NCBI GenBank assembly: GCA_041397625.1 | Contig: JAWKWH010000001.1 | Span: 434,001-498,000, forward strand | Origin: JAWKWH01 sp041397625 | GTDB taxonomy: Bacteria; Pseudomonadota; Alphaproteobacteria; Rhizobiales; Rhizobiaceae | Length of the DNA: 64,000 nt | Direction: 5' to 3' | Shown here: in pieces, positions 8,569 to 17,642 of the stretch | Layout: each line of letters begins with the position of its first letter | Position numbering within the stretch: position 1 is the stretch's first letter | Translations under genes and position numbers: made by a program | The notes under the pieces: model-generated | The model's database searches: none | Told to the model about the DNA's origin: nothing | What the model saw: only the letters and a program-made list of their open reading frames with translations

Positions 8569-8945
8569 AAACTTTCCTGTTGCCTGAAATCGCTGCTAAA
8601 GCCTTGAAAGGCAAGGTCGTTTCGGCGGTTCGATAACCCTCATTTCGATGGTATTGAACTCGACCGCCAAAAGCGAGTTTCACGGCTGTCAGCCCGTCCC
8701 TGGTTCCCGCCGACCTCGTCATCCTGCACGGATCGCCTGCCGGTATCGGGTCGGACTGCAGCCCGGAGCTCGGTGCCGAGGTCCGTCCGCGACCGGTTCG
8801 CAGCGGTCGGCGCGAACCTTGCCGGAACCGAGATCCCGGTGGCGTGCGGGCCGGCCATGCACTAACAATCAGACCGGACCGGTCGGACAAGGCTGCCCGC
8901 CAAACCGGGTGGCTTACGACGACAGGAAAAGGAGCATCCCAAGCC
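8569..8945 (+). other. 377-bp intergenic region after tRNA-Ala
   Basis: No convincing gene. It must hold the promoter of the molybdoenzyme gene, whose ribosome-binding site AGGAAAAGGAG lies at about 8925-8935. I could not assign a -35/-10 pair. An open frame on the minus strand across the tRNA is an artefact. Confidence 0.5.
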
Positions 8946-11198
8946 ATGAAAGATCACGGGCAGGTACAAACCAGGGTCACCACAAGCCATTGGGGCGCTT
9001 TCGAAGTCGATGTCGCGGATGGCCGGATTGTGGCAGCGAGACCGTTTTCATCCGATCCCGAGCCGTCGACGATTTCGCGGGTCGTTCCCGCCGCCGTGCA
9101 CCACCGCATGCGGGTTGCTCATCCATCCATCCGGCGCGGCTGGCTGGACAAGCGCGGCGGAACGCAGCGCGGTTCGGACGAATTCGTCGAGCTGCCCTGG
9201 GACGAGGCGCTGGACATCGCTGCCGCCGAACTGGATCGTGTCAGGAAAAGTTACGGAAACGAGGCGATTTTCGGCGGATCCTATGGCTGGTCGTCGGCCG
9301 GACGATTTCACCACGCCCAGAGCCAGGTACATCGCTTTCTGAACTCTATAGGCGGTTATGTCGCCTCCTTTGGCAGCTACTCGACCGGCTGCGCGCAATC
9401 GATCATCCCGCATGTTTTCGGGGTGAATTTCCTCAAGCTGATCTATGAATGTCAGGACAGTTGGCAAACTATCCATGACCATACCGAAACGCTGGTGATG
9501 TTCGGCGGGATCAACCCGAAGAACTCGCAGGTCTCGATGGGTGGAATCACCGAGCACGGCACGGCCGGCTGGTTCGGCAAGTTCACCGAAAACGGAATGC
9601 GGTGCATCAATATCGGCCCGCAGCGCGGCGATGCGCCGGAAAATTGTGAATGGTTGCCGGTGAAGCCGGCCTCGGATACGGCACTGATGCTGGCGCTGGC
9701 CCATGTCATCGAGATGGAGGGGCTTGCGGATCGTGAATTTGTCGATCGCTGCACGACCGGTTTCGAGCGCTTTCTGCCCTATCTGACCGGCAAGGCGGAC
9801 GGTGTGGCGAAAACGCCCGAATGGGCAAGCCCGCTATGCGGGGTCGGTCCCGAAACGATCCGTGCACTGGCGCGCCGGATGGCGACCACGAGGACGCTGA
9901 TTACCGTCGCCTGGTCGCTGCAAAGAGCCGAGCATGGGGAGCAACCCTATTGGATGTCGGCGGTTCTGGCGGCGATGCTCGGCCAGATCGGGCTGCCCGG
10001 CGGGGGCGTGGGATATGGCTACGGCGCGATCGGAGGAATTGGAAAATCGCTGAGAACCATGGGTGGCATGACGCTGTCGCAGGGGACAAACCAGGTCAGC
10101 AAGGTAATCCCCGTCGCGCGTATCGGCGACATGCTGCGCAACCCCGGCCGGGACTATGATTTCAACGGTAGGCGCCAACCTTATCCCGATATCCGCCTCA
10201 TCTACTGGGCCGGCGGCAATCCCTTCCACCATCATCAGGACCTGAATGCCTTCCACGAAGCCTGGCAGAAGCCCGAAACCGTCATCGTCAACGAGCCGTG
10301 GTGGACGGCGACGGCAAAACGCGCAGATATCGTCTTTCCGGCAACGACGCCCTATGAGCGCGAGGATATCGGCCGCTCCAGCCTGGATGATTACCTGTTC
10401 TATATGCCGCAGTTGATCGATCCGGCTGGAGAAGCGCGCGACGACTACGACATCTTCGCCGGCCTGGCGGACCGCATGGGAGCGGCTGGGACCTTCAGCG
10501 AAGGACGAAGCGCGAGTGAGTGGATCCGCCATCTCTATGGCGAGTTCGCCGCGCTTGCGGGTGAAGCGGGCATCGAGGTACCGGATTTCGAAACACTAAA
10601 GGAAAGGAACTGGGTCAAACTGCCGATCAGCATCGACGAGCCGGTTCCGACGCCGTTTACCCATTTTCGCGCCGATCCGGATGCTGCGCCACTTAGCACG
10701 CCGTCCGGCAGGATAGAGATATTTTCGGAGACGATCGACGGTTTCGGTTACGCCGACTGCCCTGGACATCCCGTCTGGCTGCCGCCGCGGGAATGGCTTG
10801 GCAACGCGACGCAGGCAGCGCCGCTGCATCTCGTATCGCCGCAGCCGGGCGACAAGTTGCACAGCCAGCTCGAATGCGCGCTGGCCGACATCGACGGCAA
10901 GCGGCCGATGGCCATCCTCATCCATCCGCAGGATGCGCAAAAGCGCGGTATCACGACCGGTGAGTTGGTGCGCGTATACAATGCGCGCGGCGCATGCAGG
11001 GCGCGCGCATCGCTGACCGAAGACATCCGGGCCGGAGTCGTCGCGCTGCCCACCGGCGCCTGGTTCGGTGATCCGGGCGAGAATATCGACCCGCATGGCA
11101 ATCCGAATGTGCTGACGCGCGATGTCGGCACGTCCCGTCTCGCACAGGGCAGCAGCGCGCATACGGCACTTGTGGAGGTGGCGCGGTTGGAACGTTAG
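8946..11198 (+). CDS. Molybdopterin oxidoreductase, biotin/DMSO/TMAO-reductase type
   Basis: A 750-residue member of the DMSO-reductase superfamily, closest in pattern to BisC/TorZ/DorA: SIRRGWLDKRGG, SYGWSSAGRFHHAQSQVHRF, YSTGCAQSIIPHVFG, and a C-terminal MopB-binding domain with GELVRVYNARG. Ser117 in SYGWSS is the predicted molybdenum ligand by analogy with DMSO reductase. No twin-arginine signal and no N-terminal Fe-S cysteines are present, so a cytoplasmic BisC-like enzyme reducing S- or N-oxides (biotin or methionine sulfoxide) is likely. ATG 8946 has a strong ribosome-binding site. No accessory chaperone or cytochrome gene is adjacent. Confidence 0.9.
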   Translation: MKDHGQVQTRVTTSHWGAFEVDVADGRIVAARPFSSDPEPSTISRVVPAAVHHRMRVAHPSIRRGWLDKRGGTQRGSDEFVELPWDEALDIAAAELDRVRKSYGNEAIFGGSYGWSSAGRFHHAQSQVHRFLNSIGGYVASFGSYSTGCAQSIIPHVFGVNFLKLIYECQDSWQTIHDHTETLVMFGGINPKNSQVSMGGITEHGTAGWFGKFTENGMRCINIGPQRGDAPENCEWLPVKPASDTALMLALAHVIEMEGLADREFVDRCTTGFERFLPYLTGKADGVAKTPEWASPLCGVGPETIRALARRMATTRTLITVAWSLQRAEHGEQPYWMSAVLAAMLGQIGLPGGGVGYGYGAIGGIGKSLRTMGGMTLSQGTNQVSKVIPVARIGDMLRNPGRDYDFNGRRQPYPDIRLIYWAGGNPFHHHQDLNAFHEAWQKPETVIVNEPWWTATAKRADIVFPATTPYEREDIGRSSLDDYLFYMPQLIDPAGEARDDYDIFAGLADRMGAAGTFSEGRSASEWIRHLYGEFAALAGEAGIEVPDFETLKERNWVKLPISIDEPVPTPFTHFRADPDAAPLSTPSGRIEIFSETIDGFGYADCPGHPVWLPPREWLGNATQAAPLHLVSPQPGDKLHSQLECALADIDGKRPMAILIHPQDAQKRGITTGELVRVYNARGACRARASLTEDIRAGVVALPTGAWFGDPGENIDPHGNPNVLTRDVGTSRLAQGSSAHTALVEVARLER

Positions 11199-11266
11199 AG
11201 CCGCTGACATCACGCGGCCGCCGCGCTATGACGGCCGTGAAAGTCAATTGCGGACAGGCCAGGTCG

Positions 11267-11458
11267 ATGAAGCGCCCGCAGGTCAACGAAATCGTCGGGC
11301 AGGCCGACCGGTTCATCGGTTCCTTCGGCTGTCGCCTGCCGCCGCATGCCTATCTTTCCGCCCGCGAGCCGGCCGATCGTTTCTCCACCATCGTGAAAGA
11401 CGAGCAACCGCTGCATCTTCCGGTTTCCGACTGCGAAGGCTGGCTGCAGGCGTCTTGA
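11267..11458 (+). pseudogene. Fragment of a D-lyxose ketol-isomerase-like gene
   Basis: A 63-residue open frame starting MKRPQVNEIVGQADRFIGSF and continuing RLPPHAYLSA resembles the N-terminus of DUF1498 / D-lyxose ketol-isomerases, which start with a similar MKR-x-x-N motif and a LPPFAYWS-like stretch but are over 200 residues long. The rest of the expected protein is absent: the frame stops at 11458 and a different gene starts 70 bp later. I read it as a decayed remnant; a short real protein cannot be excluded. The region from 11199 to 11528 holds nothing else recognisable. Confidence 0.45.
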
Positions 11459-11528
11459 ACAGCACGCGCGTCATGCGTATGTGCCATTGACGAAAAGCTT
11501 GGCCGGCATGCGGCCCGATGGAGAGACG

Positions 11529-11795
11529 ATGAGCACCGGCCTGACCCGCTTTCTGGGCGACACGCCCTTTCGGACGATCGTCAAACTGGCGGTCATCTCC
11601 TTTGTCGTCGGTGTCATCATGACGGCGCTCGACCTGTCGGTGTTCGACATATTCGACGGCGTGCGCGAATTCTTCATCCGCGTCTGGAATATGGGCTTTG
11701 CCGCGATTGAACGCTTTGCCGGTTATTTTCTTCTCGGCGCGGCGATCGTCGTGCCGGTATTCCTGATTATCCGCCTGATGAAATTCAGGCGCTGA
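11529..11795 (+). CDS. Small membrane protein (DUF6460-like)
   Basis: An 88-residue protein starting MSTGLTRFLGDTPFRTIVK with two predicted membrane segments, VKLAVISFVVGVIMTALDL and YFLLGAAIVVPVFLIIRLM, and a short basic C-terminus. It matches a small rhizobial family of unknown function. ATG 11529 has GGAG a few bases ahead and gives the conserved N-terminus. It lies six bases upstream of the MATE gene and is probably co-transcribed with it; whether it assists that transporter is only a guess. Confidence 0.75.
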   Translation: MSTGLTRFLGDTPFRTIVKLAVISFVVGVIMTALDLSVFDIFDGVREFFIRVWNMGFAAIERFAGYFLLGAAIVVPVFLIIRLMKFRR

Positions 11796-11801
11796 CAAGC
11801 C

Positions 11802-13169
11802 ATGGAAAAGCCGGCCGCGACGCCCGCCATCCGGCCGTTTCAGGTCAGCCACCGGCTGATCCTGTCGATCGCCGTGCCGATGACGGTCGCCTATATGACG
11901 ACGCCGCTGCTGGGCATCGTCGACACCGCCGTGGTCGGCCAGTTTGGCGACGCCGCGATGCTCGGCGGGCTTGCGACCGGCGCCGTCATTCTCGACCTCG
12001 TTTTCGCCAGCTTCAACTTCCTGCGCGCCGGTACCAGCGGTCTCGTCGCCCAGGCCTTCGGTGCCGGAGACGACCAGGAGGAGCAGGCCGTCCTCCTTCG
12101 CGCGGTCGCCGTGGCGCTGTCGATCGGGCTTGCGACGCTGCTCCTGGCACCGCTGATCATCGATATGGGTGGCTGGTTCATGGCCGCCGGCCCCGACGTG
12201 ACGCATGCGATGGCGCTCTATCTGGGCATCCGTATCCTCGCTGCGCCACTGTCGCTCGCCAACTACGCCCTGCTCGGCTATGTGCTCGGCCGCGGCGAGG
12301 GCGGCACCGGCTTTGCCCTGCAACTGCTGTTGAACGGCACCAACATCGCCTTGTCCTTCCTGCTCGGTCTCAAACTGGGTTGGGGCATCGAAGGCGTTGC
12401 CTGGGCCACCGTGATCGCGGAGCTGGCCGCAGCGCTTTGCGGCTTCATCCTGGTCTTCCTCCGGTTTCGCCGCGCCCGGCGCCCAAACCTGGCGCGGCTT
12501 GTCGACACCACCGCCCTGATACGAATGTTCGCCATCAACGGCGACATCATGATCCGGTCGTTCGTGCTTCTGGCCGCTTTCGCGTTGTTCACGAGGGCCG
12601 GTGCCGCGCTGGGCGAGGTGCCGCTGGCGGCGAACGCGATCCTGATGAACTTCTTTCTCGTCGCCGGCTACATGCTCGACGGTTTCGCCACCGCCGCCGA
12701 ACAGCTCGCCGGCCGCGCCATCGGCGCGCGTTATCGCCAGGCTTTCGTGCAAGCCGTGCGCATGACGGCTATCTGGGGGTTCGCCCTTGCCGCGCTGTTG
12801 TCGGCGGCGGCCTGTCTGGCCGGCGGTCTGATGATCGAGGCCGTCACCCCGTCACCCGACATCCGCGCAGCGGCGGTCACCTTCCTGCCATGGGCGGCGC
12901 TGACGGCGGTTAGCGGCGTCGCCGCCTTCCAGATGGACGGCGTCTATATCGGCGCCACCTGGTCGCGCGACATGCGCAACATGATGCTGCTGTCCTTTGC
13001 CGCCTATGCCGCTGCATTGGCACTGTTCGGCAACTGGTGGGGCAATCACGGCAATTGGGCAGCGCTGCACCTGTTCCTGATTGTCCGCGGCATCTCGCTC
13101 TATGCCATCTATCCCCACCGGCTTAACCGGTCGTTCGCCGATGTCGGCGCGAGCACGCGCACCGCGTGA
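11802..13169 (+). CDS. MATE family efflux transporter (DinF-like)
   Basis: A 455-residue inner-membrane protein with about twelve hydrophobic helices and MATE landmarks: PLLGIVDTAVVGQFG after the first helix, FNFLRAGTSGLVAQAFGAGD in the first repeat, and the matching ANAILMNFFLVAGYMLDGFA and AEQLAGRAIGARY in the second. MATE proteins export drugs or metabolites by Na+ or H+ antiport; the EQLAGRAIGAR pattern points to the DinF branch. It follows the small membrane protein closely and ends at a terminator overlapping the 3' end of convergent galE. Confidence 0.94.
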   Translation: MEKPAATPAIRPFQVSHRLILSIAVPMTVAYMTTPLLGIVDTAVVGQFGDAAMLGGLATGAVILDLVFASFNFLRAGTSGLVAQAFGAGDDQEEQAVLLRAVAVALSIGLATLLLAPLIIDMGGWFMAAGPDVTHAMALYLGIRILAAPLSLANYALLGYVLGRGEGGTGFALQLLLNGTNIALSFLLGLKLGWGIEGVAWATVIAELAAALCGFILVFLRFRRARRPNLARLVDTTALIRMFAINGDIMIRSFVLLAAFALFTRAGAALGEVPLAANAILMNFFLVAGYMLDGFATAAEQLAGRAIGARYRQAFVQAVRMTAIWGFALAALLSAAACLAGGLMIEAVTPSPDIRAAAVTFLPWAALTAVSGVAAFQMDGVYIGATWSRDMRNMMLLSFAAYAAALALFGNWWGNHGNWAALHLFLIVRGISLYAIYPHRLNRSFADVGASTRTA

Positions 13170-13180
13170 TATTGGTCGCC

Positions 13181-13203
13181 CGCCGGCTTCAGCCGGTGTT
13201 TTT
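13181..13203 (+). terminator. Intrinsic terminator of the MATE gene
   Basis: CGCCGGC-TTCA-GCCGGTG stem-loop (13181-13198, one G-U pair) followed by five T. It overlaps the last codons of convergent galE. Confidence 0.75.
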
Positions 13204-14178
13204 GCGCGCCAGGATGGCTTCCCAGCTCAGCGCACCGCGGCAGATGCCGTCGAGATCGTCGTGTCGGGGCGACCACCCCAGTTCGCGGCGCAGGAGCGAG
13301 GCGTCGGCGACCACCGAATCGGCGTCGCCGGCGCGGCGACCGGCATGGTTGACGACGAAGTCGCTGCCATGGACCCGGCGGACGCTGTCGAGCACCTGCA
13401 GTACCGAAAAGCCGTGACCGTAACCGCAATTGGCGACGAGATTGCCGCCACCCTTGCGCAGCCGGTCGAGCGCCAGCGCATGTGCATTGGCGAGGTCGCT
13501 GACATGGATGTAATCGCGCACGCAGGTGCCGTCCGGCGTCCGGTAGTCGGTGCCGAACACGTCCATCGATGCTCGCTTGCCGAGCGCCGTCTCGCTTGCG
13601 ACCTTGATCAGGTGAGTGGCGCCCGGCGTCGACTGGCCGGTGCGACCCTTCGGATCGGCGCCGGCGACGTTGAAGTAGCGAAGCGCGGTGAACCGCAGCT
13701 CGTGCGCCGCGGCGGCGTCCGCCAGCATCCATTCCGTCATCAGCTTGGAACGGCCATAGGGCGACAGCGGATCGAGCGGCGCATCCTCGGTGATCGGTTC
13801 CAACCCGGCCGCGCCGTAGACGGCGGCGGTTGACGAGAAGATGAAGTTGGAAACGCCGCATTCGATCGCCGTCTCGATCAGTGTTCGCGACTTGCAGGTA
13901 TTGTTGTCGTAATAGCCGAGCGGGTCGGCGACCGATTCCGGCACCACGATCGATCCGGCGAAATGGATGATCGACTCGACGCCGCGAGACCTGATTGCGT
14001 CGGCCACCAGGTTGCGGTCGCCGATATCGCCGACGACGAGCTCGGCCTGCGGGGCCACGGCCCAGTCGAAGCCGGTCGACAGGCGGTCGATGACCACGAC
14101 GTCCTCGCCGCGGTCGACAAGCTCCCAGACCATGTGGCTGCCGATATAGCCGGCGCCGCCGGTCACCAGTATCGTCAT
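13189..14178 (-). CDS. galE: UDP-glucose 4-epimerase
   Basis: Interconverts UDP-glucose and UDP-galactose, supplying galactose units to surface polysaccharides. The 329-residue extended-SDR protein shows ILVTGGAGYIGSHMVWEL, the catalytic S-x-A (SSTAAVYG) and Y-x3-K (YGRSKLMTE), ALRYFNVAGADP, and the GalE C-terminal CVRDYIHVSDLANAH. ATG 14178 has AGGAAC in front and directly starts the Rossmann fold; the in-frame codon 18 bp upstream is less likely. It is divergent from hemA. Confidence 0.95.
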   Translation of the reverse strand: MTILVTGGAGYIGSHMVWELVDRGEDVVVIDRLSTGFDWAVAPQAELVVGDIGDRNLVADAIRSRGVESIIHFAGSIVVPESVADPLGYYDNNTCKSRTLIETAIECGVSNFIFSSTAAVYGAAGLEPITEDAPLDPLSPYGRSKLMTEWMLADAAAAHELRFTALRYFNVAGADPKGRTGQSTPGATHLIKVASETALGKRASMDVFGTDYRTPDGTCVRDYIHVSDLANAHALALDRLRKGGGNLVANCGYGHGFSVLQVLDSVRRVHGSDFVVNHAGRRAGDADSVVADASLLRRELGWSPRHDDLDGICRGALSWEAILARKNTG

Positions 14179-14418
14179 CGTTCGGTTCCTCTGCATGCGC
14201 CGCTTGGGCCGGGCGATACCTCATCGCGGCCTGCGACCAAGTTTACCCGGCAACCGATGTCGAAACTGTTACCGGCAACCGCGGTGCCGAAGCGCCCGTT
14301 CGCTGTTGCGGCCCGGGGCGAGGCCGGATTTCGGTCGCCGATTGATCTGGCGCAAGGGACGAGATCGGTGACCATGGTCGTTATGCACGCAGGAACGGTT
14401 GTGGCGACGTGTCAATTT

Positions 14419-14430
14419 GACCGATCGGTC
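14419..14430. promoter_or_regulatory. 12-bp palindrome upstream of hemA
   Basis: GACCGATCGGTC is a perfect palindrome 60 bp ahead of the hemA start. It overlaps a TTGACC that could serve as a -35 element, although I see no convincing -10. The form suits a TetR-type operator. The surrounding 311-bp galE-hemA divergent region (14179-14489) holds nothing else recognisable. Confidence 0.35.
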
Positions 14431-14489
14431 GGTGATGGACGTACGGGCGATACAACCTTATTGTCGCGTCGAAGTTCAGGGGATTGAGC

Positions 14490-15767
14490 ATGGACTACCA
14501 ACGCTATTTCCAGGAGGCGATCGACCAGGTTCGCGCCGAGAAGCGCTATCGCGTGTTCGCCGACCTGGAGCGTATCGTCGGCCGGTTTCCGCGCGCCGTC
14601 TGGCGCTCGGAAGGCGAGACGCGCGAGATCACCGTATGGTGTTCCAACGACTATCTCGGCATGGGCCAGCATGTCGACGTGGTTGCGGCCATGCGCGACG
14701 CGGCGGCAAGCATGGGAACCGGCGCCGGCGGCACGCGCAACATTTCCGGCACCAATCATCCGCTGGTGGAGTTGGAAGCCGAATTGGCAGACCTGCACGG
14801 CAAGGAAGCGGGGCTGGTGTTCACCTCCGGTTTCGTCTCCAACGAGGCGACGATCTCGACCGTCGCCCGCCTGCTGCCCAACTGCCTGATCCTGTCCGAC
14901 GAACTCAATCATGCCTCGATGATCGAGGGTGTCCGCCGCTCGGGCTGCGAGAAGAAGGTCTTCCGGCACAATGATGTCGGCCATCTGGAGGAATTGCTGC
15001 GCGGCGCCGGACGCGAGCGCGCCAAGTTGATCGTCTTCGAATCGGTCTATTCGATGGACGGCGATATCGCACCGATCGAGCAGATTGCCGATCTTGCCGG
15101 CAAATACAACGCCATGACCTACATCGACGAGGTCCACGCCGTTGGCATGTACGGCGCCCGCGGCGGCGGTATCACCGAGCGCGACGGCCTCGCCGGCCGT
15201 ATCGACATCATCGAGGGGACTCTCGCCAAGGCATTCGGCACGCTTGGCGGTTACGTCACCGGGTCGCGCGCCATCGTCGACGCCATCCGTTCCTATGCGC
15301 CCGGTTTCATTTTCACCACCGCGCTGCCGCCGGCCATAGCTGCCGCCGCGGTCGCATCGATCCGCCATCTGAAGACTTCGAACGCGGAGCGTGAAAGCCA
15401 GCAGCGCCAGGCTGACCGCACCAAGCAGGTGCTGTCGGCTGCGGGTCTGCCGGTCATGTCGTCGGTAACCCACATCGTACCGGTTCTGGTCGGCGATCCC
15501 GAACTGTGCAAGGCGGCGACCGACCGGCTGCTGGAAAAGCACGACATCTATATCCAGCCGATCAACTATCCGACCGTACCGCGCGGCACGGAACGGCTGC
15601 GCATCACGCCGGGGCCGTTCCATACCGACGAGTTGATCGACGCGCTTGCCGCCGCCCTGCTGGAGACCTGGAACGCGCTTGGTATACCGTTCGCAAGCGG
15701 CGGCGCGAGCGAGATATCGAAAACGGAGCGCATCATACCGCTCGTCGTGCCCAAATCGGGCGGCTGA
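14490..15767 (+). CDS. hemA: 5-aminolevulinate synthase
   Basis: Condenses glycine and succinyl-CoA to ALA, the first step of tetrapyrrole synthesis in alphaproteobacteria (Shemin pathway). The 425-residue PLP enzyme has WCSNDYLGMGQ, GTGAGGTRNISGTNHPLVEL, YIDEVHAVGMYG, and the PLP-lysine region EGTLAKAFGTLGGYVTG. ATG 14490 is preferred to the TTG six bases earlier. The C-terminus is slightly extended compared with the usual 405 residues. Family certain. Confidence 0.97.
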   Translation: MDYQRYFQEAIDQVRAEKRYRVFADLERIVGRFPRAVWRSEGETREITVWCSNDYLGMGQHVDVVAAMRDAAASMGTGAGGTRNISGTNHPLVELEAELADLHGKEAGLVFTSGFVSNEATISTVARLLPNCLILSDELNHASMIEGVRRSGCEKKVFRHNDVGHLEELLRGAGRERAKLIVFESVYSMDGDIAPIEQIADLAGKYNAMTYIDEVHAVGMYGARGGGITERDGLAGRIDIIEGTLAKAFGTLGGYVTGSRAIVDAIRSYAPGFIFTTALPPAIAAAAVASIRHLKTSNAERESQQRQADRTKQVLSAAGLPVMSSVTHIVPVLVGDPELCKAATDRLLEKHDIYIQPINYPTVPRGTERLRITPGPFHTDELIDALAAALLETWNALGIPFASGGASEISKTERIIPLVVPKSGG

Positions 15768-15797
15768 CGAGACTCTCGACTGTCGTTCGGATTTCCG

Positions 15798-16961
15798 TCA
15801 GCGCGCGGCGATCCAGCCGCCAAGCCGCTCCATTGCGCTTTCCAGATGGTCGAGCCGGCGGTGAAAGCACAGCCGGAAATAGGGCGCTCCCGCCTCGCCG
15901 AAAGCCGTTCCCGGCGCCAGGCCGACACCCGCCTCGTCGATGATGTCGAACGTGGCTGCGGTCGTGTCGGCGACCCCGTCGATGCCGAAGAAGAGATAGA
16001 ACGCGCCTTCCGGCCTGCCGAGCCGAACCCGCCCGGTCGCTTCCAGCGCCGAACAGACGAGATCGCGCGCCTCGGCCGCCCGCGCAACCTGCTCGACGAT
16101 GAACGCATCGCCCTCGTCCAGCGCGGCTACGGCGCCCTTCTGCAGGAATTGCGGCACGCCCGAGGTCGAATATTGCACCAGGTTCTCGAACGCCTGCTGT
16201 AGCGACGGATGGATGGTGAGCCAGCCGACGCGCCAGCCGGTCATTGCCCAGTTCTTGGAAAACGTGTTGGCGAAGATGATCCGGTCGTCGTCGTCCATCA
16301 CGTCGAGGAAGGATGCCGCCCGTCCCTTGCCGTAGTGGAACAGGGCGTAGGTCTCGTCTGCGATGATCCACAGGCCGTTGTCGCGGGCGATCGAAAGAAC
16401 GGCCTCGAGCGTGGCGCGGTCTGCGGTCCAGCCGGTCGGATTGCTCGGCGAGTTGAGGAAGATCGCCCGGGTTTTCGGCGTGACGGCGTCGGCCAGCCGG
16501 CCCGGATCGAACGACCAGCCATCGTCGAAATCCAACGCGACGGGGACGGCGCGGCCGCCGGCGACCCCGAGCGCGGCAGGGAAGTTGGGCCAGGCCGGCG
16601 ACAGGTAGAGGATTTCGTCATCGGCTCCGGCAATCGCCTGGATCGCCAGCACGATCGCCTGCATGCCCGACCCGGCGACGATATGGCGTTCCGGTTCGCC
16701 GGCGCGACCGAAATGGCGTTGGTGATAGCGCGCCAGCGCCTCCCTCAGTTCCGGAATGCCGCGGTTCCAGGTGTAGAAGGTTTCGCCGGCCCTCAGTGCC
16801 GCGATCGCCGGTTCGCAAATGAATTCCGGCGTGGGCAGGTCGCTCTCGCCTGCCCATAGCGGAATCACTCCCTGGCGATTGCGGCCATGGTTGACCGCTG
16901 CCATGATGCCGCTTTCGGGCGCGTTGCGACCGCCAGGGCCGGGCAGGCTTTCTCTGTTCAC
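15798..16961 (-). CDS. Class I/II pyridoxal-phosphate aminotransferase
   Basis: A fold-type I aminotransferase (387 residues from the chosen start) of the AspC/PatA group: PLWAGESDLPTPEFI, FYTWNRGIPELREAL, FLNSPSNPTGW (substrate/cofactor Asn), DETYALFHYG, the PLP-lysine region ANTFSKNWAMTGWRVGW, and the carboxylate-binding Arg in YFRLCFHR. Such enzymes transfer amino groups among aspartate, aromatic or other amino acids; the specific substrate cannot be read. GTG 16961 is chosen because GAAGGTG lies ahead; a TTG at 16982 is possible. It is convergent with hemA and 50 bp downstream of mscL's stop-side neighbour region. Confidence 0.88.
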   Translation of the reverse strand: MNRESLPGPGGRNAPESGIMAAVNHGRNRQGVIPLWAGESDLPTPEFICEPAIAALRAGETFYTWNRGIPELREALARYHQRHFGRAGEPERHIVAGSGMQAIVLAIQAIAGADDEILYLSPAWPNFPAALGVAGGRAVPVALDFDDGWSFDPGRLADAVTPKTRAIFLNSPSNPTGWTADRATLEAVLSIARDNGLWIIADETYALFHYGKGRAASFLDVMDDDDRIIFANTFSKNWAMTGWRVGWLTIHPSLQQAFENLVQYSTSGVPQFLQKGAVAALDEGDAFIVEQVARAAEARDLVCSALEATGRVRLGRPEGAFYLFFGIDGVADTTAATFDIIDEAGVGLAPGTAFGEAGAPYFRLCFHRRLDHLESAMERLGGWIAAR

Positions 16962-17011
16962 CCGATCACCTTCGTCGTGCAATCGCCCATGCCGCCGGCT
17001 TGAAAGCCTGT

Positions 17012-17434
17012 CTACTTCTTCTTCGCCAGGAGGTCGCGGATTTCGGTCAGCAACGTGATGTCGGCGGGCGGTGCCTCCGGCTCCGGCGCAGGCGCCGCCT
17101 CTTCCTCGCGCCGCATGCGGTTGACTGCCTTCACCATCAAGAAAATGATCCAGGCGAGGATCAGGAAGTTCAGCACCACCGTGATGAAGCTTCCGTAGGC
17201 CAGCACCGCGCCCTGTTCACGAGCCGCATCGAGTGAGCCCGCCGTCACGCTGTCCGCCAGCGGAACGAAGTAGTTGGTGAAATCAAGTCCGCCGAAAATC
17301 GCGCCGACGATCGGCATGATGATGTCGTCGGTCAGCGACTTGACGATAAGGCCGAATGCACCGCCGATGATGACGCCGACGGCCAGGTCCATCACATTTC
17401 CCTTGGCGATGAACTCCTTGAATTCTTTCAGCAT
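17012..17434 (-). CDS. mscL: Large-conductance mechanosensitive channel
   Basis: MscL opens under membrane tension to release solutes on osmotic downshock. The 140-residue protein has the N-terminal amphipathic helix MLKEFKEFIAKGNVMDLAVG, TM1 with GVIIGGAFGLIVKSL, TM2 FITVVLNFLILAWIIFLMVK, and a charged C-terminal bundle ending LLTEIRDLLAKK, all canonical. A good AGGAGGG site precedes ATG 17434. Length and topology are normal. Confidence 0.97.
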   Translation of the reverse strand: MLKEFKEFIAKGNVMDLAVGVIIGGAFGLIVKSLTDDIIMPIVGAIFGGLDFTNYFVPLADSVTAGSLDAAREQGAVLAYGSFITVVLNFLILAWIIFLMVKAVNRMRREEEAAPAPEPEAPPADITLLTEIRDLLAKKK

Positions 17435-17642
17435 AATACCCTCCTAGGAAGCATTCGCGGATTGGCGCGAATACAGGTTGTGTACCGCAGCGGCGAGAAT
17501 AGCGAATAGGCCCGATAAGGGAAGCGGCAATTGTGCGTTGCCCCGTCGCCGATCTCCTGCGCAATCCGTAGAATGGACAGAACCGTCCGGCTGTGCTTGC
17601 CTGACGAACAAGGCGGCTGCAACCGGATGGGGAAGAACGCCC

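Noticed and set aside
11313..12752. 479-codon minus-strand open frame rich in Gln, Asp and His
   Set aside because: Antisense of the MATE transporter; composition is typical of reversed hydrophobic coding sequence.
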